From NCBI RefSeq assembly GCF_014490035.1, contig NZ_CP061008.1, positions 5,084,001-5,148,000 of the forward strand: a DNA stretch of 64,000 nucleotides. The letters are read 5' to 3'. The translations under genes were made by a program, and so were the position numbers. Shown one piece after another: positions 46,397 through 55,099 of this stretch. How positions within the stretch are numbered: the stretch's first letter is position 1; the number at the start of each line of letters is the position of its first letter. The notes beneath the pieces were generated by a model. It had not been told where the DNA came from, ran no database searches, and worked only from the letters and a program-made list of their open reading frames with translations. This DNA is from Achromobacter xylosoxidans (GTDB lineage Bacteria; Pseudomonadota; Gammaproteobacteria; Burkholderiales; Burkholderiaceae_B).

Positions 46397-46506
46397 AGAG
46401 CCTACATTCACGTGTAGGCTCTTTTTCTTTATCTTGGGCCTACATTCACATGTAGGCTCTTTTTCTTTATCTTGGGCCTACATTCACGTGCAGGCCCTTT
46501 TTCTTT
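46397..46506 (+). terminator. Three tandem 38-bp terminator repeats
   Basis: A 38-bp unit repeats three times with period 38: GCCTACA starts at 46400, 46438 and 46476. Each unit is a 9-10-bp stem with a 6-nt loop and a T-rich tail. Unit 1 pairs 46397-46406 with 46413-46422. Unit 3 carries compensating changes: its left arm GGGCC pairs with a right arm ending GGCCC. An A-C mismatch remains in that stem. Each copy could end transcription from the Bax-inhibitor gene. Confidence 0.85.
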
Positions 46507-46539
46507 GCCGCGCCCGCCCCCTCCCGCTGGAGCCACGCC

Positions 46540-47457
46540 ATGCCCGACCGCCGCCGCTTCCTCCAGACCGCTGCCGCCGCCGCCCTGACCGGTTCCGCCT
46601 TGCCGGCTCGCGCCCTCAGCGTGGTGACGCCCATGCACAGGCGGAACATACCCGCCTCTGGCGAGGCGCTGCCTGTCATCGGCTTGGGTACCGCCGACAC
46701 CTTCAACGTGTCCCCCGCGGACAAGGCCGCCATGGCGCCGCTGGCGCAGGTGCTGGACACGCTGCTGCAAAAGGGCGGCAAGCTGATCGACACGGCTCCC
46801 AGCTACGGGCAGGCGGAAGCGGTCACCGGCGCGCTGCTGGCGCGCGACGGCGGCTTGCGGAGCAAGACCTTCCTGGCGACCAAGATCGGCACGCAGGGCC
46901 ACGAATCGGCCATGCGCCAGGTGCGCCAATCGCAACAGGCGCTGGGCAGCGACAAGCTCGACCTGGTCCAGGTGCACAACCTGATCGACACCGCCAACCA
47001 ACTGGCGCTGCTGCGCGAACTGAAACAGCAAGGCGTGATCCGCTACCTGGGCATCACGCACTACACCGACCACGCCCACGACGAGCTGACCGAACTGGTG
47101 GAACGGGAAAAGCCCGATTTCCTGCAGGTCAACCTGTCCGTGGCCGACCGCGGCGCCGAAAAACGCCTGTTGCCCGCCTGCCAGGCCCACGGTGTCGCAG
47201 TGCTGATCAACCGCCCGTTCCAGGACGGCGCGCTGTTCCGCCGGGTCAAGGGCATGGCGCTGCCGCCGCTGGCCGCCGAGCTCGATTGCGGGTCCTGGGC
47301 GCAGATCTTCCTGAAATTCATCATCGGCCATCCCGCGGTCACCGCCGTCATTCCGGCCACCTCCAAGCCGGCCAACATGGCGGACAACGCGCAGGCCGGC
47401 TTCGGGCCGCTGCCGGACGCCGCCATGCGGGAACGCATCGCTGCCCTGCTGGCCTGA
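46540..47457 (+). CDS. Tat-exported aldo/keto reductase family protein
   Basis: The 305-residue protein starts with a twin-arginine signal DRRRFLQTAAAAALTGSALPARA (residues 3-25), so it is predicted to be folded in the cytosol and exported to the periplasm. The barrel has LIDTAPSYGQAEAVTG, TFLATKIGTQGHE, DLVQVHNLID and QGVIRYLGITHYTDHAHDELT. The catalytic set Asp-Tyr-Lys-His is largely recognisable, with His in QVHN, but the cofactor would have to be exported with it. It is followed 4 nt later by the NTP-transporter-like gene. Function is unknown. Confidence 0.85.
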   Translation: MPDRRRFLQTAAAAALTGSALPARALSVVTPMHRRNIPASGEALPVIGLGTADTFNVSPADKAAMAPLAQVLDTLLQKGGKLIDTAPSYGQAEAVTGALLARDGGLRSKTFLATKIGTQGHESAMRQVRQSQQALGSDKLDLVQVHNLIDTANQLALLRELKQQGVIRYLGITHYTDHAHDELTELVEREKPDFLQVNLSVADRGAEKRLLPACQAHGVAVLINRPFQDGALFRRVKGMALPPLAAELDCGSWAQIFLKFIIGHPAVTAVIPATSKPANMADNAQAGFGPLPDAAMRERIAALLA

Positions 47458-47461
47458 CGCC

Positions 47462-48751
47462 ATGGCGTCGGCCCCCGGCAGCCTGCAAGCCCGCGCCGCG
47501 CAGGCGCTGGGCATACTCCAGGAGGAACTGGCGCCGGCAGCCTGCGGCTTCGCGTTTTTCTTCTTCCTGTTCTGCGGCTATTTCATGCTGCGGCCGATAC
47601 GCGAGACCATGGGCATCCAGGCGGGCGTCGACCAGTTGCAATGGCTCTTCACCGCGACCTTCGTCGCCATGCTGGCCGTGGTGCCGCTGTTCGGCTGCCT
47701 GTCGGCGCGCGTGCCTCGCGCCATGCTGGTGACCTGGGTCTATGCCGCCTTCGCCCTCAGCATGGCCGGTTTCGCCGCCCTGCTCCATCTGCGGCCCGGC
47801 AGCGTCTGGGCGGCGCGCAGCTTCTATGTGTGGCTGTCGGTCTTCAACCTGTTCGTCGTCTCCATCGCCTGGAGCCTGATGGCCGACGTGTTCCGCATGG
47901 ATTCCGCCAAGCGCCTGTTCGCGCTGATCGCCGCGGGCGCCAGCGCCGGCGGGCTGGCCGGCCCGCTTTTGGGCGGCCTGCTGGCTGGCGTGCTCGGTCC
48001 CGCCGGCCTGTTGCTGCTGTCGGCGCTGCTGTTGACCGCCACCCTGCCCCTCAAGCGCTGGCTGCTGCGCTGGCGTGCGGCCCACCGCGAGGATGCTGCC
48101 GCGGACGACATGCGCAGGCCGCTGGAGGGTTCGATCCTGGCGGGCCTCTCGCGCATTTTCCAGTCTCCCTTTCTGCTGGGAATTTCGCTGCTGGTGATCC
48201 TGCTGGCCACGCTCAACACCTTTCTCTACATGGAGCAGGCGCGGCTGGTGGCGGATGCCTTCACCGACACGGCGCAACGCATCCGGGTCTTCAGCGCGCT
48301 GGACTTCACGGTGCAGGCGCTGTCGCTGCTGTCGCAGCTCTTTATCACCGGACGCGTGGCCACCCGCCTGGGGCTGCGCTTCCTGCTGACCGCCGTGCCG
48401 CTGACGATGACGGCCGCTTTCCTGGCGCTGGCGGCCTTTCCCGTCTTCGGCGTGCTGGCCGCGGCCATGATCGTGCGCCGGGTCGGCGAGTACGCGCTGA
48501 TCCGGCCGGGGCGGGAAATGCTGTTCACGGCGGTTTCGCCGGAAGACAAGTACAAGACCAAGAACGTCATCGATACCGTGGTCTACCGGGCGGGCGACGC
48601 GGCCAGCGGCTGGGTCAAGGCGGGCGTGGACATGCTGGGCTATGGCGCGGCCCTGATCGCCGTGCTGGGCGCCCTGTGCGCGCTGGCGGCCGCGGCGGTA
48701 GGCCACGGGCTGGGACGGACCGCAGACCGTCGTATTGCGGACAAGTCTTAG
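47462..48751 (+). CDS. NTP/NTP exchange transporter-like MFS protein
   Basis: Membrane protein of 429 residues with about eleven or twelve helices. The N-terminal GYFMLRPIRETMGIQAGVDQLQWLFTATF and the central FRMDSAKRLFALIAAGASAGGLAGPLLGG are features of proteins annotated as NTP/NTP exchange transporters in Burkholderiales, a family distantly related to ATP/ADP translocases. Its substrate and direction are untested. It starts 4 nt after the aldo/keto reductase stop and is probably co-transcribed. Confidence 0.8.
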   Translation: MASAPGSLQARAAQALGILQEELAPAACGFAFFFFLFCGYFMLRPIRETMGIQAGVDQLQWLFTATFVAMLAVVPLFGCLSARVPRAMLVTWVYAAFALSMAGFAALLHLRPGSVWAARSFYVWLSVFNLFVVSIAWSLMADVFRMDSAKRLFALIAAGASAGGLAGPLLGGLLAGVLGPAGLLLLSALLLTATLPLKRWLLRWRAAHREDAAADDMRRPLEGSILAGLSRIFQSPFLLGISLLVILLATLNTFLYMEQARLVADAFTDTAQRIRVFSALDFTVQALSLLSQLFITGRVATRLGLRFLLTAVPLTMTAAFLALAAFPVFGVLAAAMIVRRVGEYALIRPGREMLFTAVSPEDKYKTKNVIDTVVYRAGDAASGWVKAGVDMLGYGAALIAVLGALCALAAAAVGHGLGRTADRRIADKS

Positions 48752-48841
48752 ATTTTTTTGAACATCCATCTCATTGAAACAAACGTATTCCCCGGGCCGC
48801 GACCGCACAATGGCGCAGCTCTCAATGCCTGGGGAAACGTC

Positions 48842-49804
48842 ATGAAACGCACCGCCTGTCTTGCCTCCCTGTTGCTCAGCCTGGCCGCGCCCGCCGCGCT
48901 GGCCGCCTATCCGGAACGCGCCATCACCCTGATCGTGCCGGCCGCAGCGGGCGGCAACGCCGACATCACCGCACGGCTGGTGGGCCAGGAAATGAGCCGC
49001 CAGCTGGGCCAGCCCGTGGTCGTGGAAAACCGCGTCGGCGCGGGCGGCCGCATCGGCACCCAGGCTGTGGCGCGCGCGGCGGCCGACGGCTACACCATCG
49101 GCTATGCCCACGTCGGCACGCTGGTGCTGCACCGGTTCCTGTTCAAGCAGCAACTCTACGACCTGGACCGCGACATCGCCGCCATCGGGCTGGTGGCCGA
49201 AACGCCCAACGTCATCGTGGTGAACGCGTCCTCGCCCTATCGCGACTTGAAGGGGTTCATCGAAGCCAGCCGCGCCCAGCCGGAGCGCCTGACGATGACC
49301 TCGGCCGACCCGGGCACCACCAGCGAAGTCGGGGTCAAGCTCTTCATCGCCCAGACCGGCGCCGCCGTGCGCCAGATCCCGTACAAGGCCACGGCTGCGC
49401 AGTTGTCCGACCTGCTGGGCGGCCATGTCGATTCCATGATGGAGAACCTGCCGCCGCTCATCGGCAACCTGAAGGACGGCCGCCTGCGCGCGCTGGCGGT
49501 CACCACCAAGACCCGCGCCGCCTCCAATCCGGACGTGCCGACGGTGGCGGAGCAAGGCTATCCCGACTACGAACAATCGGCCTGGAGCGCGCTGGTCGCG
49601 CCCGCCGGCACCCCGCCCGAGGTCATCGCGCGGCTGAACGCGGCGATGAACGCGGCGCTGCGCTCGGACAACGTCAGCAAGGAACTGCGCAGCCGCTCCC
49701 AGGAACCGCTGGGCGGCACGCCGCAGGACGTACAGAACCAGATACGCAAGGAGCTGCCCAAATGGGAAGGCATCATCAAGGCCGCCGGCACCACGCTGGA
49801 TTGA
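48842..49804 (+). CDS. Bug-family periplasmic receptor (tripartite tricarboxylate transporter type)
   Basis: The 320-residue protein starts at ATG 48842; a longer upstream frame lacks a signal peptide. A signal peptide (MKRTACLASLLLSLAAPAALA, cleavage near residue 21) precedes the Bug fold with YPERAITLIVPAAAGGNADITARLVGQEM, RAAADGYTIGYAHVG and SPYRDLKGFIEA. Receptors of this kind bind a carboxylate and hand it to a TctAB permease that is not in this window. The two enzyme genes downstream suggest that the ligand is an N-acyl or amino-acid-like carboxylate. Confidence 0.9.
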   Translation: MKRTACLASLLLSLAAPAALAAYPERAITLIVPAAAGGNADITARLVGQEMSRQLGQPVVVENRVGAGGRIGTQAVARAAADGYTIGYAHVGTLVLHRFLFKQQLYDLDRDIAAIGLVAETPNVIVVNASSPYRDLKGFIEASRAQPERLTMTSADPGTTSEVGVKLFIAQTGAAVRQIPYKATAAQLSDLLGGHVDSMMENLPPLIGNLKDGRLRALAVTTKTRAASNPDVPTVAEQGYPDYEQSAWSALVAPAGTPPEVIARLNAAMNAALRSDNVSKELRSRSQEPLGGTPQDVQNQIRKELPKWEGIIKAAGTTLD

Positions 49805-49835
49805 ACCGGATCCCCACACGCGCAGGAGCCGCCGC

Positions 49836-50816
49836 ATGGCCACGGTAAGCCGCGAGGACTTCTCCTGCGCCGCGGCGACCAACGCGTCGGCCTACCGGCG
49901 CGTCACTATACCGATGCTGCGGATCGAGGCGGGGCCTGGCCCCGCCGTCGCCTTGATGGCGGGCGTGCATGGCGACGAATGGGAAGGCCAGGCCGCCATC
50001 CTGGAACTGTGGCGCCTGCTGCCCGGCATCCTGCGGCGCGGCACGGTCTACCTGCTGCCTGCGGCCAACGCCGAGGCCTCGCTGGCAGGCACGCGCCTGT
50101 CGCCGTCCGACGGCGGCAACCTCAACCGCGCTTTTTTGGGAGCCCCCGCGCGCGGCTACACGGAGAGCGTGGCCGCCGCGCTGGAAGCCCGGCTGTTGCC
50201 GCGCATACAGGCGCTGGTGGACGTGCATAGCGGCGGCGCATCGCTGCGCTACCTGCCCTCGTCGGTCATCACGCGCTACGGCAATGATGCCTACGACGAA
50301 CGCCTGCCCGCCCTGGCGCGCGCCTTCGGGCTGCCCGACTGCATGTACTTCCGCGGCACGGAGTCCGGCTCCATGCCGGCCGCCGCCAGCCGCCACGGGG
50401 TGCTGCGCCTGAGCGCCGAGATCGGCGGGGGCCGCGAAACCAGCCAGGCGCTGGTCGACCGCTGCCGCGACGGCCTGCTGGGCTGCCTGGGCGAACTCGG
50501 CCTTTTGCCCGACCGGCCGCCCGCGCGCCGCCCCGAAGTCCGCCTCTACGACCTGGACGTCCCCGCCGCCACCGTGCGCGCCAGCGAGGCCGGCGTGTTC
50601 GTGCCCGCGGTCGAACTGGGGCAACAGATCAATGCGCGCCAGCGCGTCGGCCAACTGATGGAACCCGCCCGACCCGATACCGCGCCGCGCGCCCTGACCA
50701 GCCTGCAAGCCGGCACCGTCGTCTGCCTGCGCTCCATCGCCCGCAGCGACGACGGCGATTGCCTGATCCAGGTCGCGCCCGCCCTTCCCCTCGATTCCCT
50801 AGCCTCGAAGTACTGA
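49836..50816 (+). CDS. AstE/AspA-type zinc deacylase (succinylglutamate desuccinylase/aspartoacylase family)
   Basis: Zinc carboxypeptidase-like N-acyl amino-acid hydrolase, 326 residues. Zinc ligands are seen at HGDE (His45, Glu48) and DVHSGG (His131). The C-terminal domain (from about residue 240) has the barrel-sandwich-like VPAATVRASEAGVFVPAVELGQQI segment. Family members remove succinyl, acetyl or other acyl groups from amino acids, including DoeB in ectoine degradation. It sits between a Bug receptor and a PLP enzyme, so imported N-acyl amino acids are a reasonable guess. Confidence 0.85.
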   Translation: MATVSREDFSCAAATNASAYRRVTIPMLRIEAGPGPAVALMAGVHGDEWEGQAAILELWRLLPGILRRGTVYLLPAANAEASLAGTRLSPSDGGNLNRAFLGAPARGYTESVAAALEARLLPRIQALVDVHSGGASLRYLPSSVITRYGNDAYDERLPALARAFGLPDCMYFRGTESGSMPAAASRHGVLRLSAEIGGGRETSQALVDRCRDGLLGCLGELGLLPDRPPARRPEVRLYDLDVPAATVRASEAGVFVPAVELGQQINARQRVGQLMEPARPDTAPRALTSLQAGTVVCLRSIARSDDGDCLIQVAPALPLDSLASKY

Positions 50817-50819
50817 CAC

Positions 50820-51917
50820 ATGCAGATGAACCCTAGCTTGTCCGGCCTGCGCTGCATCCGTTGCGCCAGCCTGTGGCCGCCAGCCGATTACCCAGAAGGC
50901 TGCCCCAGCTGCCTGGAAGCCGGCCACCCCGCCAGCCTGGAATGCCTGTACGAATCCTCGGCCGAAGGCGCCATGCCCCTGCCGGTGCTGAACGCCGTCA
51001 CGCTGGGCGAAGGCGCCACCCCCTGTCTCGCCGTGCCCGCGCTGGCGCAGACCGAAGGCGTGGGCCAGCTCTGGCTGAAATGCGAAAGCGCCAACCCCAC
51101 CGGCAGCCACAAGGACCGCATGGCGGCCCAACTGGTGTCGCGCGCGCGCCTGGCCGGCGCCACCCGCGTGGCGGCCGCCTCCAGCGGCAATGCCGGCGTC
51201 TCGCTGGCCGCCTATTGCGCCGCCGCGCGGCTGGAGGCCGACATCGCCATCACCAGCAACTGCCCGCCCTTGCAGCGCGAGGCCATGCAGCGCTTCGGCG
51301 CCCGGCTCACCGCCTTCGAGGACAGCCTGAGCCGCTGGCCCCATGTCGAGGACCTGTGCCGCAACCGCGGCGCCTTCGCCGGCACCAACTATCTGAATCC
51401 GCCTGTCGGCACCCACCCTTACGGCGTGGAAGGCTACAAGCCCATCGCGCTGGAAATCCTGGAAAGCTGCGGCGTTCCCAGCGACATCGTGGTGCCCACC
51501 GCGCGCGGCGATCTGCTGTGGGGCATCTTCCTGGGCTGGCAGCATCTGCTGCAAACCGGCCGCATTGCGCGTCTGCCTCGCCTGCACGCGGTGGAGCCAT
51601 ACGCTCGCCTGTCGCGCGCCCGCGCCACGGGCGACGCGCGCAAGCAATGGGACGGCGTGACGGACCAGTATTCAATCGCGGGCAGCACCAGCACGCTGCA
51701 GTCGCTGGAAGCCTTGACGCGCTCGGGCGGCACGCCGGTGGAGATCTCGGACGCCGCTGCCGCGCAAGCGCAGCAGCGGCTGGAACGCATGGGCCTGGCG
51801 ACCGAACTGTCGTCGGCCGCGGCGCTGGCTGCCGTGTCTCGGCTGCGGCGCTCGGGCCTGCTGGACGCGGAGTCGTCCGTGGTGTTGATCGTGACCTCGG
51901 ACGGCCGCCGCGGCTAG
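50820..51917 (+). CDS. Threonine synthase-like PLP-dependent lyase with N-terminal zinc ribbon
   Basis: PLP fold-type II enzyme of 365 residues. An N-terminal Cys4 zinc-ribbon (RCIRC, residues 11-15, and GCPSC, 27-31) is fused to a threonine synthase/diaminopropionate-lyase-like core. The PLP lysine is in GSHKDRMAA (Lys98); the SSGNAGVSLAAY loop binds the phosphate. Such enzymes catalyse beta-elimination or gamma-replacement on amino acids. Start is 3 nt after the AstE-type stop, so the two are coupled. Its physiological substrate may be the amino acid freed by that hydrolase. Not certain. Confidence 0.85.
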   Translation: MQMNPSLSGLRCIRCASLWPPADYPEGCPSCLEAGHPASLECLYESSAEGAMPLPVLNAVTLGEGATPCLAVPALAQTEGVGQLWLKCESANPTGSHKDRMAAQLVSRARLAGATRVAAASSGNAGVSLAAYCAAARLEADIAITSNCPPLQREAMQRFGARLTAFEDSLSRWPHVEDLCRNRGAFAGTNYLNPPVGTHPYGVEGYKPIALEILESCGVPSDIVVPTARGDLLWGIFLGWQHLLQTGRIARLPRLHAVEPYARLSRARATGDARKQWDGVTDQYSIAGSTSTLQSLEALTRSGGTPVEISDAAAAQAQQRLERMGLATELSSAAALAAVSRLRRSGLLDAESSVVLIVTSDGRRG

Positions 51918-51941
51918 CGTCCCGGGAACGGCTTCGGCGCG

Positions 51942-52850
51942 CTAGACGCCGAAGCTCTCCACCAGCGGCGCCAGCGCGCCGCGCAGGCAGGTCGCCCAGA
52001 ACTTGCCCGCCTCGGACAAGGGGCGGCTGCCGTGCAGGATCATGTGGCATTCGAAATGCACCGGCGCGGCCAGCGGGCGGTAGCACAAGCCCGCCGCCGC
52101 CATGCCGACCGCCGTCGCAGGGTTGGCGATACCCACACCGTGTCCCGCCAGCGCCAGTTGGCACACCGTGCTTGAATATGGCGTCTCGATGGCCACCTTC
52201 AGGCTTTGCCCCGCCTGCGCCAACAGCGCGTCCAGGCGCTTGCGCGAGCCGTCCTCGGCGTTCAGCGCGATCACGTCGGCGTCGGCCAGGTGCGAAAAAT
52301 CCACTTGTTCCAGCCGCGCCAGCGGATGCCCCTTGGGAAAGACCGCCACGGCGCGCAGGCTGGCCAGCCGATGGCCGCGCAAGCCTTCCAGCTCGGATTC
52401 GTCGGCCACCGCCGCCAGGTCCAGTTCGCCCGACACCACCATGTCGCGCAAGGTATTGGAATCCCGGATCTGCAGATACAGGCCGGTATCGGGATAGCGT
52501 TCCCGAAAGCGCGCGATGGTGTCGCTGATGATGGCGCCGCTATAGGCATGGATGCAGCCGATGCGCAGCCGCGGCTGCGCGGCGCCGCGGATGGCGCGGA
52601 TCTTGCGGCCCAGGCTTTCCAGCCCGACATTCAGGCGGCGGATTTCTTCATACAACAGCGTCGCCTCGGGCGTGCGCTGCATGCGCTGGCGCACGCGCTC
52701 AAACAGGCGCAGCTCGATGCTGGCTTCCAGTGCCGCCAAGGTCGCGCTGACGGTGGCGGGCGACACGTCCAGCCGCCTGGCGGCGGCGGTGACGCTTTCC
52801 GTTTCGTAGACGGTGCGGAAGGTCTCGACCTGCTTGAGCGTGAAGGTCAT
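51942..52850 (-). CDS. LysR family transcriptional regulator
   Basis: A 302-residue LysR protein with helix-turn-helix LKQVETFRTVYETESVTAAARRLDVSPATVSATLAALE and an effector domain with PRLRIGCIHAYSGAI. It converges with the Bug-deacylase-PLP lyase genes, 24 nt away, and starts 18 nt after recO on the same strand. It is the most likely local regulator of that catabolic cluster but its target promoter is not visible as a clear operator. Confidence 0.85.
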   Translation of the reverse strand: MTFTLKQVETFRTVYETESVTAAARRLDVSPATVSATLAALEASIELRLFERVRQRMQRTPEATLLYEEIRRLNVGLESLGRKIRAIRGAAQPRLRIGCIHAYSGAIISDTIARFRERYPDTGLYLQIRDSNTLRDMVVSGELDLAAVADESELEGLRGHRLASLRAVAVFPKGHPLARLEQVDFSHLADADVIALNAEDGSRKRLDALLAQAGQSLKVAIETPYSSTVCQLALAGHGVGIANPATAVGMAAAGLCYRPLAAPVHFECHMILHGSRPLSEAGKFWATCLRGALAPLVESFGV

Positions 52851-52868
52851 GGCCGGATCGCGCTGCGC

Positions 52869-53456
52869 TCAGATGCGTTGCAGGTCCAGCAACACGCGCC
52901 GGGTCGACAAGGGTCGGCCCGCCAGGATTTCGGCCAGCCGTTCGCGCAGGTCGCGGCGCAGGGCCGGCTCGATCGCCGCATCGTCGAAATCGGGGGGATC
53001 CTCGTCCACGCCATAGCCGGTCTCGCGCAGCAGCGTCCATTCGAAACGGCGCAGCGCGCCCGCAGCGCGGGTGCCGCCGGACAGTTGCTGCAAGGCGAAG
53101 TCGTAAGCGTCGAACAGCAGCGGGTGGGCGTCTTCGCGCGGCAGCAGCCGCAGCAGCAGCTCGTTCATGTACCAGGCCGACATCAGCGCGGTGCCGGTCA
53201 GCGGGCGGATGCCCGCGATCTCGGCGCGCGTCAGCGTCTTGACCTCGCCATTGCCGGTCCACGACAGCAGCAGCGGCTGGAACGCGGACAGCACGGGACG
53301 CAGGACGGAATACGGGCGCTTGGCGCCCTTGGCGACCATGGCCACGCAGCCGTGATCGCGGGAGAAAGTCTGAACGATGAGGGATGTCTCACGCCACGCG
53401 GTGGCGTGCAACATATATCCGGGGCGATCCTGGACGCGGGGCGCCCGTCTACTCAT
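52869..53456 (-). CDS. recO: DNA repair protein RecO (short form)
   Basis: Recombination mediator with an N-terminal OB fold (RVQDRPGYMLHATAWRETSLIVQTFSRDHGCVAMVAKGAKRP, GEVKTLTRAEI). The ATG at 53456 overlaps era by 8 nt. The protein has 195 residues; RecO is typically about 230-250. The missing part appears to be about 45 residues between GYGVDEDPPDFDD and the C-terminal LAGRPLSTRRVLLDLQRI, which in others carries part of the helical domain and often a zinc site. N- and C-termini are conserved, so the gene looks intact rather than broken. Confidence 0.85.
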   Translation of the reverse strand: MSRRAPRVQDRPGYMLHATAWRETSLIVQTFSRDHGCVAMVAKGAKRPYSVLRPVLSAFQPLLLSWTGNGEVKTLTRAEIAGIRPLTGTALMSAWYMNELLLRLLPREDAHPLLFDAYDFALQQLSGGTRAAGALRRFEWTLLRETGYGVDEDPPDFDDAAIEPALRRDLRERLAEILAGRPLSTRRVLLDLQRI

Positions 53457-54339
53457 AGCCCAGATCGCGCAGCGCACCCTCGCGGTCGGACCAGCCCTTG
53501 CGCACCTTGATGTAGACCTCCAGGTGCACCGGCTTGTCCAGCAGCTTGGCGATGTCCTGCCGCGCCTCCGTGGCGATGCGCTTCATGTGCATGCCGCCCG
53601 CGCCCAACAGGATGGGCTTGTGGCTGTCGCGCTCGACCACCACGCAGGCATTGATGCTGGCACCCTTGCTGGTCTCTTCCCATTGCTCGATGACGACGGT
53701 ACAGCCGTAGGGCAGTTCGTCGCCGACCAGGCGGAAGATCTTCTCGCGCACCAATTCGGCGGCGATGAAGCGCATGGGACGGTCGGTCAGCGTGTCTTCC
53801 TCGAACATCGGCTCGCCTTCCGGCAGGCGCGACGCGATTTCCTCCAGCAGCTGGTCCAACTGCTGGTTCTTGGTGGCGCTGACGGGCACCACGGCGCCGA
53901 ACGGATGCAGCGCCATGATCTTGGAGACGAAGGCGAACAGGTCGTCGCGATTCTTCAGTGCGTCGATCTTGGAGACGACCAGGATGGTGCGCTCCGGCGC
54001 GGGCAAGAGCGGCAGCAGCTTGGCGTCGCCCTCGGACCATTTGCCGGCTTCCACCACGTGCACCACCACGTCCACGTCGGCCAGGGCCTGCGTGACCACG
54101 CGGTTCATCATGCGGTTCATGGCGCCGCCATGCCGCGTCTGGAAACCGGGGGTATCGACGAATACGAACTGCTCGTGCTCGCGCGTCAACACGCCGTGGA
54201 TGCGGTGGCGCGTAGTCTGCGCCTTGCGCGACACGATGGAAATCTTGGAACCGATCAGGGCGTTCGTCAGGGTGGACTTGCCCACGTTGGGGCGGCCCAC
54301 GATGGCGACGAAGCCGGTACGAAAAGGGGTATCGCTCAT
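53449..54339 (-). CDS. era: GTPase Era
   Basis: Essential ras-like GTPase for 16S rRNA maturation and 30S assembly. Of 296 residues, G1 is GRPNVGKS, G3 is [11 protein letters not shown]4 is SKID, and a C-terminal KH domain (residues about 205-285) includes [21 protein letters not shown]. It overlaps rnc by 4 nt and recO by 8 nt, as in the conserved lepB-rnc-era-recO cluster. Cytosolic, membrane-associated in part. Confidence 0.96.
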   Translation of the reverse strand: MSDTPFRTGFVAIVGRPNVGKSTLTNALIGSKISIVSRKAQTTRHRIHGVLTREHEQFVFVDTPGFQTRHGGAMNRMMNRVVTQALADVDVVVHVVEAGKWSEGDAKLLPLLPAPERTILVVSKIDALKNRDDLFAFVSKIMALHPFGAVVPVSATKNQQLDQLLEEIASRLPEGEPMFEEDTLTDRPMRFIAAELVREKIFRLVGDELPYGCTVVIEQWEETSKGASINACVVVERDSHKPILLGAGGMHMKRIATEARQDIAKLLDKPVHLEVYIKVRKGWSDREGALRDLGYE

Positions 54340-55097
54340 TTAGTCTCTTGAGCCACTGCCACCGGCAGCGACAATTGCGCGGTTTTGCGCGCCTTGCCCG
54401 ACTTGCGGGCAGCCTTGGTCGCCGGGCTGACGGCCAACGCGGCCTCCAGCGCCAGCTTGGCCGCCGATTGCTCGGCGGCGCGGCGGCTGGCGCCAGGCGC
54501 CATCACCTTGATCTCGAGCGCCGGAATGGCGCACTCGACTTCGAACTGCTGGCTATGGGCCGCGCCATGCGTGGCGACCACCGTGTACACCGGCAGCGCC
54601 AGCTTGCGGCCCTGCAGGAATTCCTGCAGCAAGGTCTTGGCGTCCTTGCCCAGGGTCTTGGGATCGACCGAGGCCAGCACCGGCTGGTACTGGCGCACGA
54701 TCACGCGGCGGGCGGCGTCGAAGCCTGCATCCAGGAACACGGCGCCGAACAGGGCCTCGACCGTGTCGGCCAGGATCGAAGGACGGCGGAAACCGCCGCT
54801 CTTCAATTCGCCCTCGCCCAGGCGCAGATACTGCGACAGTTCCAGCCGCTGGGCGATATCCGCCAGCGAGGCCTGCTTGACCAGATTGGCCCGCAGGCGC
54901 GACAAGTCGCCTTCGTCGATTTTGGAATAACGCTCGAACAGCATCGCTGCAACGACGAAGTTCAGCACGGAATCCCCGAGGAATTCCAGGCGCTCGTTGT
55001 GGCGCGCGCCGTGGCTGCGATGCGTCAGCGCCTGTTCGAGCAATGCCGGATCACTGAAGTGGTGGTCCAGGCGGTTTTCTAGCGTGGCTAGCGACAT
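54336..55097 (-). CDS. rnc: Ribonuclease III
   Basis: Double-strand RNA endonuclease for rRNA and mRNA processing. The 253-residue protein has the catalytic signature [13 protein letters not shown] (residues 33-45), the second acidic cluster [16 protein letters not shown] and a C-terminal dsRNA-binding domain ([19 protein letters not shown] to the LALEAALA helix). A basic tail rich in Lys follows ([11 protein letters not shown]). Starts 2 nt after lepB ends; ATG is in place at 55097. Confidence 0.96.
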   Translation of the reverse strand: MSLATLENRLDHHFSDPALLEQALTHRSHGARHNERLEFLGDSVLNFVVAAMLFERYSKIDEGDLSRLRANLVKQASLADIAQRLELSQYLRLGEGELKSGGFRRPSILADTVEALFGAVFLDAGFDAARRVIVRQYQPVLASVDPKTLGKDAKTLLQEFLQGRKLALPVYTVVATHGAAHSQQFEVECAIPALEIKVMAPGASRRAAEQSAAKLALEAALAVSPATKAARKSGKARKTAQLSLPVAVAQETK

Positions 55098-55099
55098 AA

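Noticed and set aside
46397..46506. A short CRISPR array, suggested by three direct repeats
   Set aside because: Repeats are contiguous with no spacers, and each is a hairpin plus T-tract; no cas genes are present.
46429..46793. Minus-strand frames sharing the tail LHVNVGPR
   Set aside because: The shared ending comes from the tandem terminator repeat read backwards, not from duplicated genes.
48755..48841. A small RNA gene in the spacer before the Bug receptor
   Set aside because: No terminator or conserved stem was visible, only an AT-rich leader.
47348..49882. An 844-codon minus-strand frame spanning three genes
   Set aside because: Shadow of the aldo/keto reductase end, NTP-exchanger-like and Bug receptor genes; Gln/His/Arg-rich translation with no domains.
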